This document shows, in pieces, positions 19,564 to 30,562 of a stretch of DNA of 64,000 nucleotides. The first letter of the stretch is position 1; each line of letters opens with the position of its first letter. The notes below the pieces were generated by a model that saw only the letters and a list, made by a program, of their open reading frames with translations, was not told where the DNA came from and ran no database searches. The stretch is taken from contig DYLK01000009.1 in assembly GCA_020722065.1 (NCBI GenBank), positions 22,457-86,456 of the forward strand. The letters are read 5' to 3'. Position numbers and translations under genes: made by a program. This DNA is from Melioribacter roseus. Its GTDB lineage: Bacteria > Bacteroidota > Ignavibacteria > Ignavibacteriales > Melioribacteraceae.

Positions 19564-21642
19564 ATGGCTAAAAAAAGAGTTGAAATAGATAAAGTTAGAA
19601 ATATTGGCATCATGGCACACATAGATGCTGGTAAAACCACAACAACTGAAAGAATTTTGTTCTATACAGGGAAATTACATCGAATTGGTGAAGTACATGA
19701 TGGTGCTGCAACTATGGACTGGATGGAACAAGAAAAAGAACGAGGTATTACAATCACTTCTGCTGCTACAACAGCTTATTGGAGAGATCATGAAATAAAT
19801 ATAATAGATACTCCTGGGCACGTAGATTTTACAGTAGAAGTTGAAAGATCTTTAAGAGTTCTTGATGGCGCTATCGCTTTATTTTGCGCCGTTGGTGGTG
19901 TGGAACCACAATCTGAAACAGTCTGGCGACAAGCTGATAAATATAAAGTCCCAAGAATTGCTTTTATAAATAAAATGGATAGAATTGGTGCTGATTTTTA
20001 TGCTGTTGTTGACTCAATAAAGGAAAGATTTGGAGCAAATGCTGTCCCGATAAATTTACCAATCGGTTCGGGCGATATGTTTACAGGTGTAATAGACTTG
20101 CTTGAAATGAAAGCAAGAATGTACCATGATGAAACTCAAGGTGCTACCTTTGAAGATATTGATATTCCTAATGATTTGATTGGAATAGCCAATAAATATC
20201 GTACACTAATGCTTGAAGCAGTATCTGACTCAGATGATACTCTTCTTATGAAATATTTAGAAGGCGAAGAAATTACAAAAGATGAAATCATTAAAGCCTT
20301 ACGGCAAGCTACTATAAAATTAGATGTTGTTCCAGTGCTTTGTGGATCTTCATTCAAAAATAAAGGTGTTCAAAAATTACTAGATGCAGTTGTTGATTTC
20401 TTACCATCTCCTACTGATACTGAAGAGATACCAGCTACACAAATTTATAGAGAAGATGAAGTATTTATCAAACCATCAGTTTCATCAGAACTAACTGGAT
20501 TAGCTTTTAAGATTATGACTGATCCTTATGTAGGTAAATTAACTTACGTCAGATTGTATAGCGGTATGCTCAAAACTGGTTCATATATCTATAATTCAAT
20601 CTCTGATAAAAAAGAGAGAGTTGGTAGAATATTACGAATGCATGCTAATTCAAGAGAAGATCTTGATGAAGCAAGAGCTGGAGATATTATTGCAATAGTA
20701 GGATTAAAAGCAACAAGAACAGGTGACACACTTTGTGAAAATGATAAAAACCCTGTTATGCTTGAAAAAATGACTTTTCCAGAACCAGTAATTGAAGTTG
20801 CAATTGAACCAAAATCTAAAGCAGATCAAGATAAACTTTCGGATGCATTAGTAAAATTATCTGATGAAGATCCTACATTTAGAATAAAAGTAGATGACGA
20901 AACAGCACAAACAATAATTAGTGGAATGGGTGAACTTCACTTAGAAATTCTAGTCGATAGAATGAAAAGAGAATTTAAAGTTGAAGCAAACATCGGTAAA
21001 CCACAAGTTGCATATAGAGAAACTATAACAAAAGCCGTTAAAGCCGAAGGTAAATTTGTTAAACAATCTGGTGGTAGAGGTAAATACGGTCATGTTCTTG
21101 TAGAACTTGAACCAAATGAACCAGGTAAAGGATTCGAATTTATCAACGCAATTGTTGGTGGAGCAATACCTAAAGAATATATTACTCCCGCAGCAAAAGG
21201 TATGGAAGAAGCAATGAAGAACGGTGTTCTAGCTGGATATCCTTTAGTTGATATCAAAGCAACACTTTATGATGGTTCTTTCCACGAAGTTGACTCTGAT
21301 GAAATATCTTTTAAAGTTGCCGGTTCAATGGCAATGAAAGATGGTTGCAGAAGTGCTAAACCAATATTACTTGAACCAATGATGTCAGTTGAAGTTACTA
21401 CTCCAGAAGAATATCTTGGAGATGTAATGGGTGACTTAAATTCAAGACGTGGTAAAATAGAAGGATTTCTTGCACGTCGAGATGCTCAAGTAATTAAAGC
21501 ACACGCTCCATTAGCTGAAATGTTTGGTTATGCTACAAAATTACGTTCTATGACACAAGGTAGAGCAATCTACTCAATGCAATTTTCACATTATACTCAA
21601 GTGCCTCAAAGTGTGGCAGATGAGATTATTAGCGGTAAATAA
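19564..21642 (+). CDS. fusA: elongation factor G
   Basis: Translocation GTPase, 692 residues. G1 [16 protein letters not shown]3 [16 protein letters not shown] and G4 NKMD are intact, followed by domains II-V with [10 protein letters not shown] and the decoding-site loop GGRGKYGHV. It is the only EF-G in the window and lies in the conserved rpsL-rpsG-fusA-tuf order. Confidence 0.98.
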   Translation: MAKKRVEIDKVRNIGIMAHIDAGKTTTTERILFYTGKLHRIGEVHDGAATMDWMEQEKERGITITSAATTAYWRDHEINIIDTPGHVDFTVEVERSLRVLDGAIALFCAVGGVEPQSETVWRQADKYKVPRIAFINKMDRIGADFYAVVDSIKERFGANAVPINLPIGSGDMFTGVIDLLEMKARMYHDETQGATFEDIDIPNDLIGIANKYRTLMLEAVSDSDDTLLMKYLEGEEITKDEIIKALRQATIKLDVVPVLCGSSFKNKGVQKLLDAVVDFLPSPTDTEEIPATQIYREDEVFIKPSVSSELTGLAFKIMTDPYVGKLTYVRLYSGMLKTGSYIYNSISDKKERVGRILRMHANSREDLDEARAGDIIAIVGLKATRTGDTLCENDKNPVMLEKMTFPEPVIEVAIEPKSKADQDKLSDALVKLSDEDPTFRIKVDDETAQTIISGMGELHLEILVDRMKREFKVEANIGKPQVAYRETITKAVKAEGKFVKQSGGRGKYGHVLVELEPNEPGKGFEFINAIVGGAIPKEYITPAAKGMEEAMKNGVLAGYPLVDIKATLYDGSFHEVDSDEISFKVAGSMAMKDGCRSAKPILLEPMMSVEVTTPEEYLGDVMGDLNSRRGKIEGFLARRDAQVIKAHAPLAEMFGYATKLRSMTQGRAIYSMQFSHYTQVPQSVADEIISGK

Positions 21643-21674
21643 AATAAGTAATAAAAAGTTAAAAGGAGAATTCA

Positions 21675-22880
21675 ATGGCTAAAGAAAAATTTGATAGGAG
21701 TAAGCCTCACGTTAACGTCGGTACTATTGGACACGTAGACCACGGGAAAACAACCTTAACAGCAGCAATTACAATGGCACTTGCTAAAAAAGGTTTATCA
21801 GAAAAAAGAACATTTGACTCAATTGATAATGCCCCAGAAGAAAGAGAACGCGGTATTACAATTGCAACTGCTCACGTAGAATATTCCACAACTAAAAGAC
21901 ACTATGCTCACGTAGATTGTCCTGGTCACGCCGATTATGTTAAAAACATGATTACTGGTGCAGCTCAAATGGACGGGGCAATTCTTGTAGTTGCAGCAAC
22001 CGATGGACCAATGCCACAAACAAGAGAACACATTCTACTTGCAAGACAAGTTGGTGTACCTAAAATTGTAGTATTTTTAAATAAAGTTGATATGATGGAT
22101 GATCCTGAACTAATCGAACTTGTTGAAATGGAATTACGTGAATTGTTAACACAATACGAATTCCCTGGAGATGAAATTCCGATAATTAAAGGTTCTGCAT
22201 TACACGCTCTTGAAGCAGCAACAGCTGATGCTCCTGCTACAGACGAAAGATATAATTGTATTTGGGAACTAATGGATGCAGTTGATAACTATATTCCTGA
22301 ACCTGAACGAGAAAAAGATAAACCATTCTTAATGCCTGTCGAAGACGTATTTTCAATTACAGGTCGTGGTACTGTTGCTACTGGTAGAGTAGAAAGAGGC
22401 GAAGTAAAATTACAACAAGAAGTTGAACTTATTGGTCTTGGAACTCATAAGAAAACTGTTGTTACTGGCATAGAAATGTTTAGAAAAGAACTTGATTCTG
22501 CAATAGCTGGTGACAATGCTGGAATTCTTCTACGTGGTGTTGATAAAAAAGAAATTCAAAGAGGAATGGTTCTTGCTAAAACAGGGTCTATTACTCCTCA
22601 TACAATATTTGAAGGTGAAGTTTATATTCTTTCAAAAGAAGAAGGTGGACGTCATACTCCATTTTTTAACAATTATAGACCACAATTTTATTTTAGAACT
22701 ACAGACGTAACTGGTATTGTTGAACTTCCTGAAGGACGAGACATGGTTATGCCAGGTGATAACGTAAAATTAAAAGTAACACTAATTTCTGAAATTGCAA
22801 TGGAAGAAGGATTAAGATTCGCTATCCGTGAAGGTGGAAGAACAGTTGGTGCTGGCGTAGTAACAAAGATATTTGCATAA
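21675..22880 (+). CDS. tuf: elongation factor Tu
   Basis: Delivers aminoacyl-tRNA to the ribosome. The 401-residue protein has P-loop GHVDHGKT (19-26), DCPGH, NKVD and the full domain II/III sequence ending [19 protein letters not shown] precedes the ATG. This is the str-operon copy. The usual second copy after tRNA-Thr is absent from the tRNA cluster at 7.2 kb. Confidence 0.98.
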   Translation: MAKEKFDRSKPHVNVGTIGHVDHGKTTLTAAITMALAKKGLSEKRTFDSIDNAPEERERGITIATAHVEYSTTKRHYAHVDCPGHADYVKNMITGAAQMDGAILVVAATDGPMPQTREHILLARQVGVPKIVVFLNKVDMMDDPELIELVEMELRELLTQYEFPGDEIPIIKGSALHALEAATADAPATDERYNCIWELMDAVDNYIPEPEREKDKPFLMPVEDVFSITGRGTVATGRVERGEVKLQQEVELIGLGTHKKTVVTGIEMFRKELDSAIAGDNAGILLRGVDKKEIQRGMVLAKTGSITPHTIFEGEVYILSKEEGGRHTPFFNNYRPQFYFRTTDVTGIVELPEGRDMVMPGDNVKLKVTLISEIAMEEGLRFAIREGGRTVGAGVVTKIFA

Positions 22881-22898
22881 AAAATTAAGATAAATAAT

Positions 22899-22927
22899 TA
22901 AGAGGAAGATTTTATATCTTTCTCTTA
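22899..22927 (+). other. tuf-rpsJ intergenic hairpin
   Basis: TAAGAGGAAGAT (22899-22910) pairs with ATCTTTCTCTTA (22916-22927), 12 pairs with one G-U, around loop TTTAT. It is followed by TATTTT, a poor T-run. It marks the border between the str and S10 groups and could be a partial terminator or an RNA stability element that keeps tuf mRNA abundant. Confidence 0.5.
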
Positions 22928-22947
22928 TATTTTGGAGAAAGACTATC

Positions 22948-23256
22948 GTGGCTGGACAAAAGATTAGAATTAGATTAAAATCATACGATCATCAATTGAT
23001 TGATAAATCGACAGATAAAATTATTAAAACTGTTAAAATGACAGGTGCAATAGTTTCTGGACCAATTCCAATGCCAACTAAAAGAAGTGTTTTCACAGTT
23101 TTAAGATCACCTCACGTTGATAAGAAATCAAGAGAACAATTCGAAATTAGGTCACATAAACGTATTATTGATATTCATAACTCAAATAATAAAACTGTCG
23201 ATTCGTTAAGTAAATTAGAAATACCTGCTGGTGTTGACATTGAAATTAAGTTATAG
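22948..23256 (+). CDS. rpsJ: 30S ribosomal protein S10 (NusE)
   Basis: 30S head protein and Nus antitermination partner of NusG/NusB. 102 residues, start GTG at 22948 after TTGGAGAA. Signature [22 protein letters not shown]. First gene of the S10 block. Confidence 0.97.
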   Translation: MAGQKIRIRLKSYDHQLIDKSTDKIIKTVKMTGAIVSGPIPMPTKRSVFTVLRSPHVDKKSREQFEIRSHKRIIDIHNSNNKTVDSLSKLEIPAGVDIEIKL

Positions 23257-23271
23257 GCGAGGATAAGAAAA

Positions 23272-23895
23272 ATGCCCGGTTTAATTGGTAGAAAAATAGG
23301 TATGACAAATTTATACAATGCTTCTGAAACAAGCATTCCTGTTACAGCGGTTGAAATTGGACCATGTACAATTACTGACATCAAAACAAAAGAAAGAGAT
23401 GGTTATACAGCTCTTCAACTTGGATTTGGTTCAGTAAAAGAAAAAGCAGTTAATAAAGCACAATTAGTGAATTTTAAAAAGAACAATGTTCAACCTGTAA
23501 AATATCTTAAAGAATTTAGAAATTTTGATATTACTCAATATAAAGTAGGTCAAGTAATTACTGTTGAAACACTTTTTAAAGAAGGTGAAAAAGTTTCAGT
23601 AATTGGTATTTCTAAAGGAAAAGGTTTCCAAGGCGTAATGAAAAGACATGGCTTTGGTGGTGTTGGTGGTAGAACGCACGGTCAATCTGATAGAGAAAGA
23701 GCTCCAGGTTCAGTTGGTGCAAGTTCCTATCCATCTAGAGTTCTAAAAGGAACAAGAATGGCTGGTAGAACTGGTAACGATAGAGTAACTGTAAAAAGTT
23801 TAGAAGTTATAAAAATCTTACCAGAAAAAAATATCATTTTTATAAAAGGTGCAATACCTGGTGCTATTAATTCAATTGTCGAAATTAACAAATAA
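23272..23895 (+). CDS. rplC: 50S ribosomal protein L3
   Basis: Early assembly protein near the peptidyl transferase centre. 207 residues, MPGLIGRKIGMTNLY at the N-terminus, and the central loop GFGGVGGRTHGQSDRERAPGS with G.RTHGQ, whose Gln is methylated in E. coli. Confidence 0.98.
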   Translation: MPGLIGRKIGMTNLYNASETSIPVTAVEIGPCTITDIKTKERDGYTALQLGFGSVKEKAVNKAQLVNFKKNNVQPVKYLKEFRNFDITQYKVGQVITVETLFKEGEKVSVIGISKGKGFQGVMKRHGFGGVGGRTHGQSDRERAPGSVGASSYPSRVLKGTRMAGRTGNDRVTVKSLEVIKILPEKNIIFIKGAIPGAINSIVEINK

Positions 23896-23904
23896 GAGAT
23901 TGAA

Positions 23905-24531
23905 ATGAAATTAGATGTTTATAAAATAGATGGTTCTAAAAGTGGTGAAACTGTAGATTTAGCAGAAAATATTTTTGCTGTGGAACCAAATGATCATGTT
24001 ATTTATTTAGCTGTCAAAGCTTATTTGGCTAATAAAAGACAAGGGACAAGTAAAGCCAAAGAAAGAAGTGAAGTTTCTGGTGGTGGAAAAAAACCTTGGA
24101 AACAAAAAGGTCGAGGTGGGGCAAGAGCTGGTACATCAAGATCACCTCTTTGGGTTGGTGGAGGAACAATATTTGGACCTAAACCACGAAATTACAGACA
24201 AAAATTAAATAAAAAAGTTTTAGTTGTGGCAAGAAAATCTGCTTTAACTTATAAAGCACAAGCAAATCAAATAATTGTAGTTGAAAATTTTGATTTTGAT
24301 GCACCTAAAACAAAAGAATTTAACAATATTCTTAAATCATTGAATATTAACAATAAAAAAGTTCTTCTACTTACTGATGAAAATCGCACTAACATTTATA
24401 AATCTGGTAGAAATATTGAAAAAGTCAATATCCTTGAAGCTAAAAATGCTTCTACCTTCGATTTAGTGAATAATCAAGTACTTGTTATTCAATCTGGTGC
24501 TATTCAAAAAATTGAAGAAATATTAAACTAA
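23905..24531 (+). CDS. rplD: 50S ribosomal protein L4
   Basis: Exit-tunnel protein; in gamma-proteobacteria also the S10-operon repressor. 208 residues with the tunnel loop KPWKQKGRGGARAGTSRSPL intact at the macrolide-contacting segment. Follows rplC by 9 bases. Confidence 0.97.
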   Translation: MKLDVYKIDGSKSGETVDLAENIFAVEPNDHVIYLAVKAYLANKRQGTSKAKERSEVSGGGKKPWKQKGRGGARAGTSRSPLWVGGGTIFGPKPRNYRQKLNKKVLVVARKSALTYKAQANQIIVVENFDFDAPKTKEFNNILKSLNINNKKVLLLTDENRTNIYKSGRNIEKVNILEAKNASTFDLVNNQVLVIQSGAIQKIEEILN

Positions 24532-24541
24532 GGTTTAAATA

Positions 24542-24838
24542 ATGGCACGTACAATTTTAATAAGACCGTTACTTACAGAAAAAATTAATAGCTTAATGGA
24601 AAAAAAGAATCAATATGGTTTCATTGTCGATTTTACCGCTAATAAAATTGAAATAAAAAAAGCCGTTGAAGAAAAATTCTCAGTTAAAGTTACTAATGTA
24701 AATACTATTAAGCACAAAGGTAAAGTTAAAGCACAGATGACAAAGAAAGGTCGCTTTGTTGGAAGAACTTCTAAATACAAAAAAGCAATCATTACTTTGG
24801 TTGATGGTCAAAAAATCGATATAGTTGGCGAAGTATAG
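24542..24838 (+). CDS. rplW: 50S ribosomal protein L23
   Basis: Exit-site protein that docks SRP and trigger factor. 98 residues with [20 protein letters not shown] and the [13 protein letters not shown] segment. Normal for the family. Confidence 0.96.
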   Translation: MARTILIRPLLTEKINSLMEKKNQYGFIVDFTANKIEIKKAVEEKFSVKVTNVNTIKHKGKVKAQMTKKGRFVGRTSKYKKAIITLVDGQKIDIVGEV

Positions 24839-24855
24839 GATAGTGGAGATTTTAA

Positions 24856-25680
24856 ATGGCAATTAGAAAATTAAAACCTAATACACCTGGGACGAGATAT
24901 ATGTCGATTTCCACTTTCGAGGAAATCACAAAAACCACTCCTGAAAAATCACTTTTAGCTCCAATTAAAAAGAGTGGTGGTAGAAATAATCTTGGTAGAA
25001 TTACAACTCGTTTCAGAGGTGGTGGACACAAAAGACAATATAGAATTATTGATTTTAAAAGAAATAAATTTGATATACCAGCAAAAGTTGCATCTATTGA
25101 ATATGATCCAAATAGATCAGCGAGAATAGCGCTTCTTTTTTATAACGATGGAGAAAAAAGATATATTTTAGCTCCAAACGGATTAAAAGTTGGTGATACA
25201 GTTATTTCTGGTAATGAAGTTGAAATCAAAGTTGGTAACTCTTTACCAATTAAAAATCTACCACTCGGAAGTATGCTACATAACGTAGAATTAAAACCAG
25301 GCAAAGGTGGTCAATTAGGTCGTTCAGCTGGGACTTCTATTCAACTTATTGCCAAAGATGGACAGTATGCAACACTTAGAATGCCTTCTGGTGAAGTTAG
25401 AATGGTAAGTTTAGAATGCCGTGCAACTTATGGTGTTGTTAGCAATTCAGATAATTTTAATATAAGTGTTGGAAAAGCTGGTAGAACACGCTGGTTAGGT
25501 AAACGCCCACATGTTCGTGGTGTAGCGATGAACCCTGTAGATCATCCAATGGGTGGTGGTGAAGGTAAAACTTCAGGCGGGGGTCATCCAGTTTCACCTT
25601 GGGGTCAAAAATCTAAAGGTTTGAAAACTAGAAAGAAAACTAAAGTTTCAGATAAATTAATAGTTAAGAGAAGAAAATAG
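24856..25680 (+). CDS. rplB: 50S ribosomal protein L2
   Basis: Core protein needed for subunit joining and peptidyl transfer. 274 residues, with the C-terminal signature [20 protein letters not shown] including the conserved His. Full length. Confidence 0.98.
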   Translation: MAIRKLKPNTPGTRYMSISTFEEITKTTPEKSLLAPIKKSGGRNNLGRITTRFRGGGHKRQYRIIDFKRNKFDIPAKVASIEYDPNRSARIALLFYNDGEKRYILAPNGLKVGDTVISGNEVEIKVGNSLPIKNLPLGSMLHNVELKPGKGGQLGRSAGTSIQLIAKDGQYATLRMPSGEVRMVSLECRATYGVVSNSDNFNISVGKAGRTRWLGKRPHVRGVAMNPVDHPMGGGEGKTSGGGHPVSPWGQKSKGLKTRKKTKVSDKLIVKRRK

Positions 25681-25693
25681 GTTGAGTTAGGAT

Positions 25694-25981
25694 ATGCCAA
25701 GATCAATTAAAAAAGGTCCTTTTGTACATTACAAACTCGTTAAGAAAATTCAAGAAATGAATGAAAAAAACGAGAAAAAAGTTATCAAAACCTGGTCAAG
25801 AGCTAGTATGATTTTACCAGATTTTGTAGGTCATACAATTGCTGTACATAATGGAAACAAAATGATTCCAGTTTATATTTCTGAAAATATGGTTGGTCAT
25901 AAACTTGGTGAATTTGCACCTACAAGAATTTTTAGAGGTCATCCTGGAACCAAAGCTGAAAAAGCAGCTAAGAAAAAGTAA
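25694..25981 (+). CDS. rpsS: 30S ribosomal protein S19
   Basis: 30S head protein contacting the A-site finger. 95 residues. [19 protein letters not shown] and [17 protein letters not shown] are diagnostic. Confidence 0.97.
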   Translation: MPRSIKKGPFVHYKLVKKIQEMNEKNEKKVIKTWSRASMILPDFVGHTIAVHNGNKMIPVYISENMVGHKLGEFAPTRIFRGHPGTKAEKAAKKK

Positions 25982-25999
25982 GCACTAAGGATTATGAAT

Positions 26000-26347
26000 A
26001 TGGAAGCTAAAGCAACACATAAATTTATTAAAGTATCACCTCGAAAGATGAGGTTAGTTATCGATTTAATTCGCGGCAAGTCAGTTGATGAAGCTGTACA
26101 AATTCTACATTTTCATCCAAAACATGCTTCAAATTATGCAGAAAAAGTATTAAAATCAGCTGTAGCTAATCTTATCAATAAAGAAGATGGGAAAAATATT
26201 AAGTCTCAAGATTTATATGTAAAAGAAGTTTTTTCTAATGCAGGTCCAGTTCTAAAAAGGATTTCAGCTGCACCAATGGGAAGAGCTTACAGAATTAGAA
26301 AAAGAACGAATCATTTAACAATTGTTGTCTCTACAAGAGCAAATTAG
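26000..26347 (+). CDS. rplV: 50S ribosomal protein L22
   Basis: Lines the exit tunnel. The start is set at ATG 26000, 8 bases after AAGGA (25987-25991). An ATG two codons earlier (25994) is only 2 bases from that site. The protein reads MEAKATHKFIKVSPRKMRLV and ends with the tunnel loop and PMGRAYRIRKRTNHLTIVV. About 115 residues. Confidence 0.95.
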   Translation: MEAKATHKFIKVSPRKMRLVIDLIRGKSVDEAVQILHFHPKHASNYAEKVLKSAVANLINKEDGKNIKSQDLYVKEVFSNAGPVLKRISAAPMGRAYRIRKRTNHLTIVVSTRAN

Positions 26348-26356
26348 GAGGATTTT

Positions 26357-26995
26357 TTGGGTCAGAAAACAAATCCTATAGGTTTTAGAGTTGGAGTTAT
26401 TAGAGGTTGGGATTCAAATTGGTTTGAATCCAAAAGCTATAAAGAAAAATTGCTTGAAGATAGAAAAATAAGAAACTATATCAAGCAAAGACTTAAAAAA
26501 GCTGGAGTATCTAAAGTACTTATCGATAGAACATCTAAAAATCTTTCGATAACAATATTTACTTCAAGACCTGGAGTAGTAATTGGAAAAAGCGGTAAAG
26601 ATATTGCACAACTCGAAGAAGAATTAAAAAATTATCTTACAAAAGATGTGAAAGTTCAAATATCTGAAATTAAAAGACCAGAATTAGATGCGTATCTTGT
26701 AGCTGAAGGAATTGCTCAGCAATTGCAAGGAAGAATTTCATTTCGTCGTGCAATGAAATCCGCAATTAGCACTACTATACGGATGGGTGGAAAAGGAATC
26801 AGAGTAAAATGTTCAGGTCGTTTAGGTGGAGCTGAAATGGCTCGTACTGAACAATACAAAGAAGGTAGAATTCCACTGCATACATTAAGAGCAAACATTG
26901 ATTATGCAACCGCTACTGCTCAAACAATTTATGGAGCGATTGGAATTAAAGTTTGGATATTTAAAGGCGAAGTTTTTGGTAGAATAAGTGAATAA
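26357..26995 (+). CDS. rpsC: 30S ribosomal protein S3
   Basis: mRNA entry-site helicase component. 212 residues, TTG start 5 bases after AGGAGG (26346-26351). MGQKTNPIGFRVGVIRGWDS opens the protein; the KH motif GVVIGKSGKDIAQLEEEL and GRLGGAEMARTEQYKEGRIP follow. Confidence 0.97.
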   Translation: MGQKTNPIGFRVGVIRGWDSNWFESKSYKEKLLEDRKIRNYIKQRLKKAGVSKVLIDRTSKNLSITIFTSRPGVVIGKSGKDIAQLEEELKNYLTKDVKVQISEIKRPELDAYLVAEGIAQQLQGRISFRRAMKSAISTTIRMGGKGIRVKCSGRLGGAEMARTEQYKEGRIPLHTLRANIDYATATAQTIYGAIGIKVWIFKGEVFGRISE

Positions 26996-27016
26996 AAGTA
27001 CCTGGAGATTAGATTT

Positions 27017-27433
27017 ATGTTAATGCCGAAAAGAGTTAAGTATAGAAAATCACATAGAGGTAGAAGAGCCGGTAACGCTCAACGCGGACATCGAGTTGCT
27101 TTTGGAGATATGGGATTAAAGGCAATGGAAGCTGCTTGGATTACATCACGTCAGATAGAATCTTGTCGTATTGCAATTACAAGAAAGATGAAAAGAGATG
27201 GTAAAGTTTGGATTAGAATATTTCCTGATAAGCCAGTATCTAAAAAACCACTTGAAACAAGAATGGGTAAAGGAAAAGGAAACCCAGAATTTTGGGTGGC
27301 AGTAGTAAAACCAGGTAGAATTATGTTTGAAACTTCTGGTACAACAAAAGAATTACAAACCGAAGCCTTGAGTTTGGCATCATATAAGTTGCCAATTAAA
27401 ACTAAAATTGTTTCAAGACCAGATTACTTATAG
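27017..27433 (+). CDS. rplP: 50S ribosomal protein L16
   Basis: Binds near the A-site and 5S rRNA. 138 residues starting [17 protein letters not shown]. The region [19 protein letters not shown] is diagnostic. ATG 27017 follows GGAG by 9 bases. Confidence 0.98.
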   Translation: MLMPKRVKYRKSHRGRRAGNAQRGHRVAFGDMGLKAMEAAWITSRQIESCRIAITRKMKRDGKVWIRIFPDKPVSKKPLETRMGKGKGNPEFWVAVVKPGRIMFETSGTTKELQTEALSLASYKLPIKTKIVSRPDYL

Positions 27434-27446
27434 GTAAGAGGTAAAG

Positions 27447-27653
27447 ATGAAGATTTATGATATAAAAGAAATGAGTTCTGAAGAAATTATTAAGAGAATT
27501 GCCGAAGAAGAAAAGAATTTGGTAGATTTAAGATTTCAAAATGCATTAAAAAATCTTACAAATACTGCAAAATTGAAAAACACAAAAAAGGATATTGCCA
27601 GAATGTACACAATTCTTCGCCAACGTGAATTATCAGGAACAAAAGCCAATTAA
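27447..27653 (+). CDS. rpmC: 50S ribosomal protein L29
   Basis: Two-helix exit-site protein, 68 residues. EEEKNLVDLRFQNALKNLTNTAKLK followed by KKDIARMYTILRQRE matches the family. Conserved place between rplP and rpsQ. Confidence 0.95.
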   Translation: MKIYDIKEMSSEEIIKRIAEEEKNLVDLRFQNALKNLTNTAKLKNTKKDIARMYTILRQRELSGTKAN

Positions 27654-27672
27654 GTTAGGAGAAATTAAGTAA

Positions 27673-27930
27673 ATGCAAGAAAGAGGAACAAGAAAAACAA
27701 GAGTTGGTGTTGTAGTTTCAACAAAAATGGATAAATCCATAGTTGTTCTAATTGAAAGACGTGTAAAACATCCTATTTATAAGAAATACTTTACTATTTC
27801 TAAAAAGCTAATGGCTCATGACGAACAAAATCAGTGTGGAAATGGTGACACAGTAAAAATTATGGAAGTTCGTCCTTTAAGTAAACATAAAAAATGGACT
27901 TTAACAGAAATTATTGAAAAAGCCAAATAG
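27673..27930 (+). CDS. rpsQ: 30S ribosomal protein S17
   Basis: Early 30S assembly OB-fold protein, 85 residues. [20 protein letters not shown] and [18 protein letters not shown] are the S17 signature. Confidence 0.96.
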   Translation: MQERGTRKTRVGVVVSTKMDKSIVVLIERRVKHPIYKKYFTISKKLMAHDEQNQCGNGDTVKIMEVRPLSKHKKWTLTEIIEKAK

Positions 27931-27952
27931 GATTCAGTAAGGAGTTTATTAG

Positions 27953-28321
27953 ATGATACAACAAGAAACAACCTTAGTAGTTGCGGATAATTCAGGAGCA
28001 AAAAAAGTTGCTTGTATAAAAGTTTTAGGTGGAACAGGCAGAAAATATGCTTCTGTTGGCGATATCATTATTGTAGCCGTAAAAACTGCCATTCCAAATG
28101 GAAACGTTAAAAAAGGTGAAGTATCAAGAGCTGTAGTTGTTAGAACAGCAAAAGAAATAAGAAGAAACGATGGTTCATATATCAGATTTGATGAAAATGC
28201 TGCTGTTTTATTAAACAACCAAAACGAACCTCGTGGAACACGTATTTTTGGACCAGTTGCCCGTGAATTACGTGATAAACGATTTATGAAAATTGTGTCA
28301 TTAGCACCAGAAGTATTATAA
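27953..28321 (+). CDS. rplN: 50S ribosomal protein L14
   Basis: Interface protein forming bridges with 16S rRNA; target of RsfS silencing factor in many bacteria. 122 residues starting [19 protein letters not shown] and containing [13 protein letters not shown]. Confidence 0.97.
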   Translation: MIQQETTLVVADNSGAKKVACIKVLGGTGRKYASVGDIIIVAVKTAIPNGNVKKGEVSRAVVVRTAKEIRRNDGSYIRFDENAAVLLNNQNEPRGTRIFGPVARELRDKRFMKIVSLAPEVL

Positions 28322-28335
28322 AAATTAGGTTGGCT

Positions 28336-28662
28336 ATGAAAGTTAAAAAAAATGATAATGTAATAGTAATTGCTGGAAATAATAATGGAAAAAAAGGGAA
28401 AGTACTTAAAGTATTCCCAAAAAAGAACCGTATTATTGTTGAAGGTGTAAACATCAGAAAAAGACACACAAAACCAAATCAACAATATCCAAACGGTGGA
28501 ATTATTGAAAAGGAATTACCAATTGATGCATCTAACGTAATGCTTGTAGATCCAAAAACAGGTAAACCAACACGTGTAGGTTCAAAAGTTGTTTTAGATG
28601 AAAAAACTGGTAAAAAGAAAAGTGTTAGAATAGCTAAGAAAAGTAATGAAGTGTTGTCTTAA
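28336..28662 (+). CDS. rplX: 50S ribosomal protein L24
   Basis: Assembly initiator with a KOW motif ([20 protein letters not shown]). The ATG at 28336 lies 6 bases after TTAGG. The in-frame TTG two codons upstream abuts that site and is less likely. 108 residues. Confidence 0.95.
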   Translation: MKVKKNDNVIVIAGNNNGKKGKVLKVFPKKNRIIVEGVNIRKRHTKPNQQYPNGGIIEKELPIDASNVMLVDPKTGKPTRVGSKVVLDEKTGKKKSVRIAKKSNEVLS

Positions 28663-28679
28663 TTAGGATTTGAAAGAAA

Positions 28680-29288
28680 ATGGCAAAGAAAAATAATGAA
28701 ACTAAAGTAACTAATGAAAAAACTCAAAAACAAGAGAAAGTTACTCCAAGATTATTTACAAAATACAAAACAGAAGTTATAGCAAAAATGCTTGAGCAAT
28801 TTCAGTATTCTAATGTAATGCAAGTTCCAAAACTTGAAAAGATAGTTGTAAACATCGGAGCAGGAGATGCAGTTCAAGATGCTAAAATTTTAGACGAAAG
28901 TGTTACAGCAATTGAAACAGTTACTGGACAAAAGGCACAAGTAAGACTTGCGAAAAAGTCAATTTCAAACTTTAAATTACGTGAAGGTATGAAAATTGGC
29001 GCAAAGGTAACTTTGAGAAGAGAAATTATGTATGAATTTCTTGATAGATTAATTTCACTCGCTTTACCACGAGTAAGAGATTTTAGAGGAGTTTCTGATA
29101 AATCTTTTGATGGACGAGGAAATTATACTTTGGGAATCAAAGAACATATAATTTTCCCAGAAATAAACATAGACAAGGTTAATCGTGTCTTAGGTATGGA
29201 TGTAACATTTGTAACATCCGCAAAAACAGACAAAGAAGCTTACGAATTGTTAAAAGCATTCGGCTTTCCATTCAAAAAGAAGAATTAA
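28680..29288 (+). CDS. rplE: 50S ribosomal protein L5 with N-terminal extension
   Basis: Binds 5S rRNA and contacts S13. The core (from about [15 protein letters not shown]) is standard, with [21 protein letters not shown]. It is preceded by about 20 Lys/Glu/Thr-rich residues not usual for L5, giving 202 residues rather than ~180. No internal Met or ribosome binding site offers a shorter start. Confidence 0.96.
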   Translation: MAKKNNETKVTNEKTQKQEKVTPRLFTKYKTEVIAKMLEQFQYSNVMQVPKLEKIVVNIGAGDAVQDAKILDESVTAIETVTGQKAQVRLAKKSISNFKLREGMKIGAKVTLRREIMYEFLDRLISLALPRVRDFRGVSDKSFDGRGNYTLGIKEHIIFPEINIDKVNRVLGMDVTFVTSAKTDKEAYELLKAFGFPFKKKN

Positions 29289-29300
29289 TTAAGGTAAGTT

Positions 29301-29570
29301 ATGGCAAGAAAAGGACTTATAGCAAGACAAACCAAAAGAGAAAAGCTTGTTGCAAAATTTGCTCAGAAAAGAAAAGAACTAAAAGAAAATGGTGATTATG
29401 AAGGATTACAACAATTACCAAAAAATTCTTCTGCAGTTAGATTAAAAAACAGATGTTCAATTACAGGTCGACCAAGATCTTATTACCGCAAGTTTGGTGT
29501 ATCAAGATTAATACTTAGAGAAATGGCTTTAAGTGGTGAAATTCCTGGATTAAAAAAATCAAGTTGGTAA
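29301..29570 (+). CDS. rpsN: 30S ribosomal protein S14 (long, zinc-independent)
   Basis: 30S head protein, 89 residues. It has [20 protein letters not shown] with one cysteine and no CxxC pairs, so it is the zinc-free form. Conserved place between rplE and rpsH. Confidence 0.97.
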   Translation: MARKGLIARQTKREKLVAKFAQKRKELKENGDYEGLQQLPKNSSAVRLKNRCSITGRPRSYYRKFGVSRLILREMALSGEIPGLKKSSW

Positions 29571-29593
29571 AAGAGATTTTAGGAGAATTATAA

Positions 29594-29989
29594 ATGCCAG
29601 TTACAGATACAATTGCAGATTACTTGACAAGAATAAGAAACGGTGTTAACTCAAAAAAGAAATTTGTAGAAATTCCTTCATCAAATATGAAAGTGAACAT
29701 TACAAAACTTTTGAAAGAAAACAATTTTATTAAAGATTACGAAGTAATTGAAGATAATAAGCAAAACATATTAAAAGTTTACCTTCAATACATTGACGGA
29801 GAGGCTTCAATAAAAGGATTAAAGAGAATAAGTACACCAGGTTTACGCCAATATGGTGATACTAATAATCTTCCTCGTGTAATCAATGGATTAGGTATCG
29901 CAATCATATCAACATCGAAAGGACTTCTTACAGACAAGCAAGCGCGTAAAGAAGGAATTGGCGGTGAAATAATCTGCTATGTTTGGTAA
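29594..29989 (+). CDS. rpsH: 30S ribosomal protein S8
   Basis: Primary 16S binder; in E. coli also the spc-operon repressor. 131 residues from [18 protein letters not shown] to the C-terminal [20 protein letters not shown]. Confidence 0.97.
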   Translation: MPVTDTIADYLTRIRNGVNSKKKFVEIPSSNMKVNITKLLKENNFIKDYEVIEDNKQNILKVYLQYIDGEASIKGLKRISTPGLRQYGDTNNLPRVINGLGIAIISTSKGLLTDKQARKEGIGGEIICYVW

Positions 29990-30006
29990 AATTTAAGAGG
30001 TAGAAA

Positions 30007-30543
30007 TTGTCACGAATAGGTAAAAAACCGATAGATATTAAAAAAGTTAAAGTAGAACTTAATGACAAGTTAATTACTATTAAAGGTAATTTAGGTGTAC
30101 TTTCTATGAAAGTTCATCCAAATATCGATGTGAAACTTGAAAATGATGCAATTTTAGTTACTCGTCCCGATGATACAAAACAAAATAAAGCTTTGCATGG
30201 ATTAACTAGAGTTTTAATTAACAATATGGTTAATGGTGTAACAGAAGGTTTCACAAGTATCCTTAAAATTGTTGGTGTTGGTTATAAAGCTGAATTAAAA
30301 GGAAAAAACCTATTATTAAATATTGGTTATTCTCATCCAATACTTTTTATTCCACCAGCAGAGATTAAATTAGAAGTTCCAACTCCAGATGAAATTAGAA
30401 TATTTGGAGCAGATAAAGAATTAGTAGGTAATATTGCCGCAAAGATAAGATCTTTCAGAAAACCTGAACCATATAAAGGCAAAGGTATAAAATACAATAA
30501 TGAAGTTATTTTACGTAAAGCTGGTAAAACCGCAGGTAAATAA
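30007..30543 (+). CDS. rplF: 50S ribosomal protein L6
   Basis: Binds near the sarcin-ricin loop. 178 residues, TTG start after AAGAGG. MSRIGKKPIDI opens it, and the C-terminal PEPYKGKGIKYNNEVILRKAGKTAGK is diagnostic. Confidence 0.97.
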   Translation: MSRIGKKPIDIKKVKVELNDKLITIKGNLGVLSMKVHPNIDVKLENDAILVTRPDDTKQNKALHGLTRVLINNMVNGVTEGFTSILKIVGVGYKAELKGKNLLLNIGYSHPILFIPPAEIKLEVPTPDEIRIFGADKELVGNIAAKIRSFRKPEPYKGKGIKYNNEVILRKAGKTAGK

Positions 30544-30562
30544 TTTACGGAGACTATGAAAA

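Noticed and set aside
27949..28485. 178-codon minus-strand frame opposite rplN and rplX
   Set aside because: The product is low-complexity (Phe/Ser/Ile-rich) and antiparallel to two certain ribosomal genes. It is a shadow of AT-rich coding sequence.
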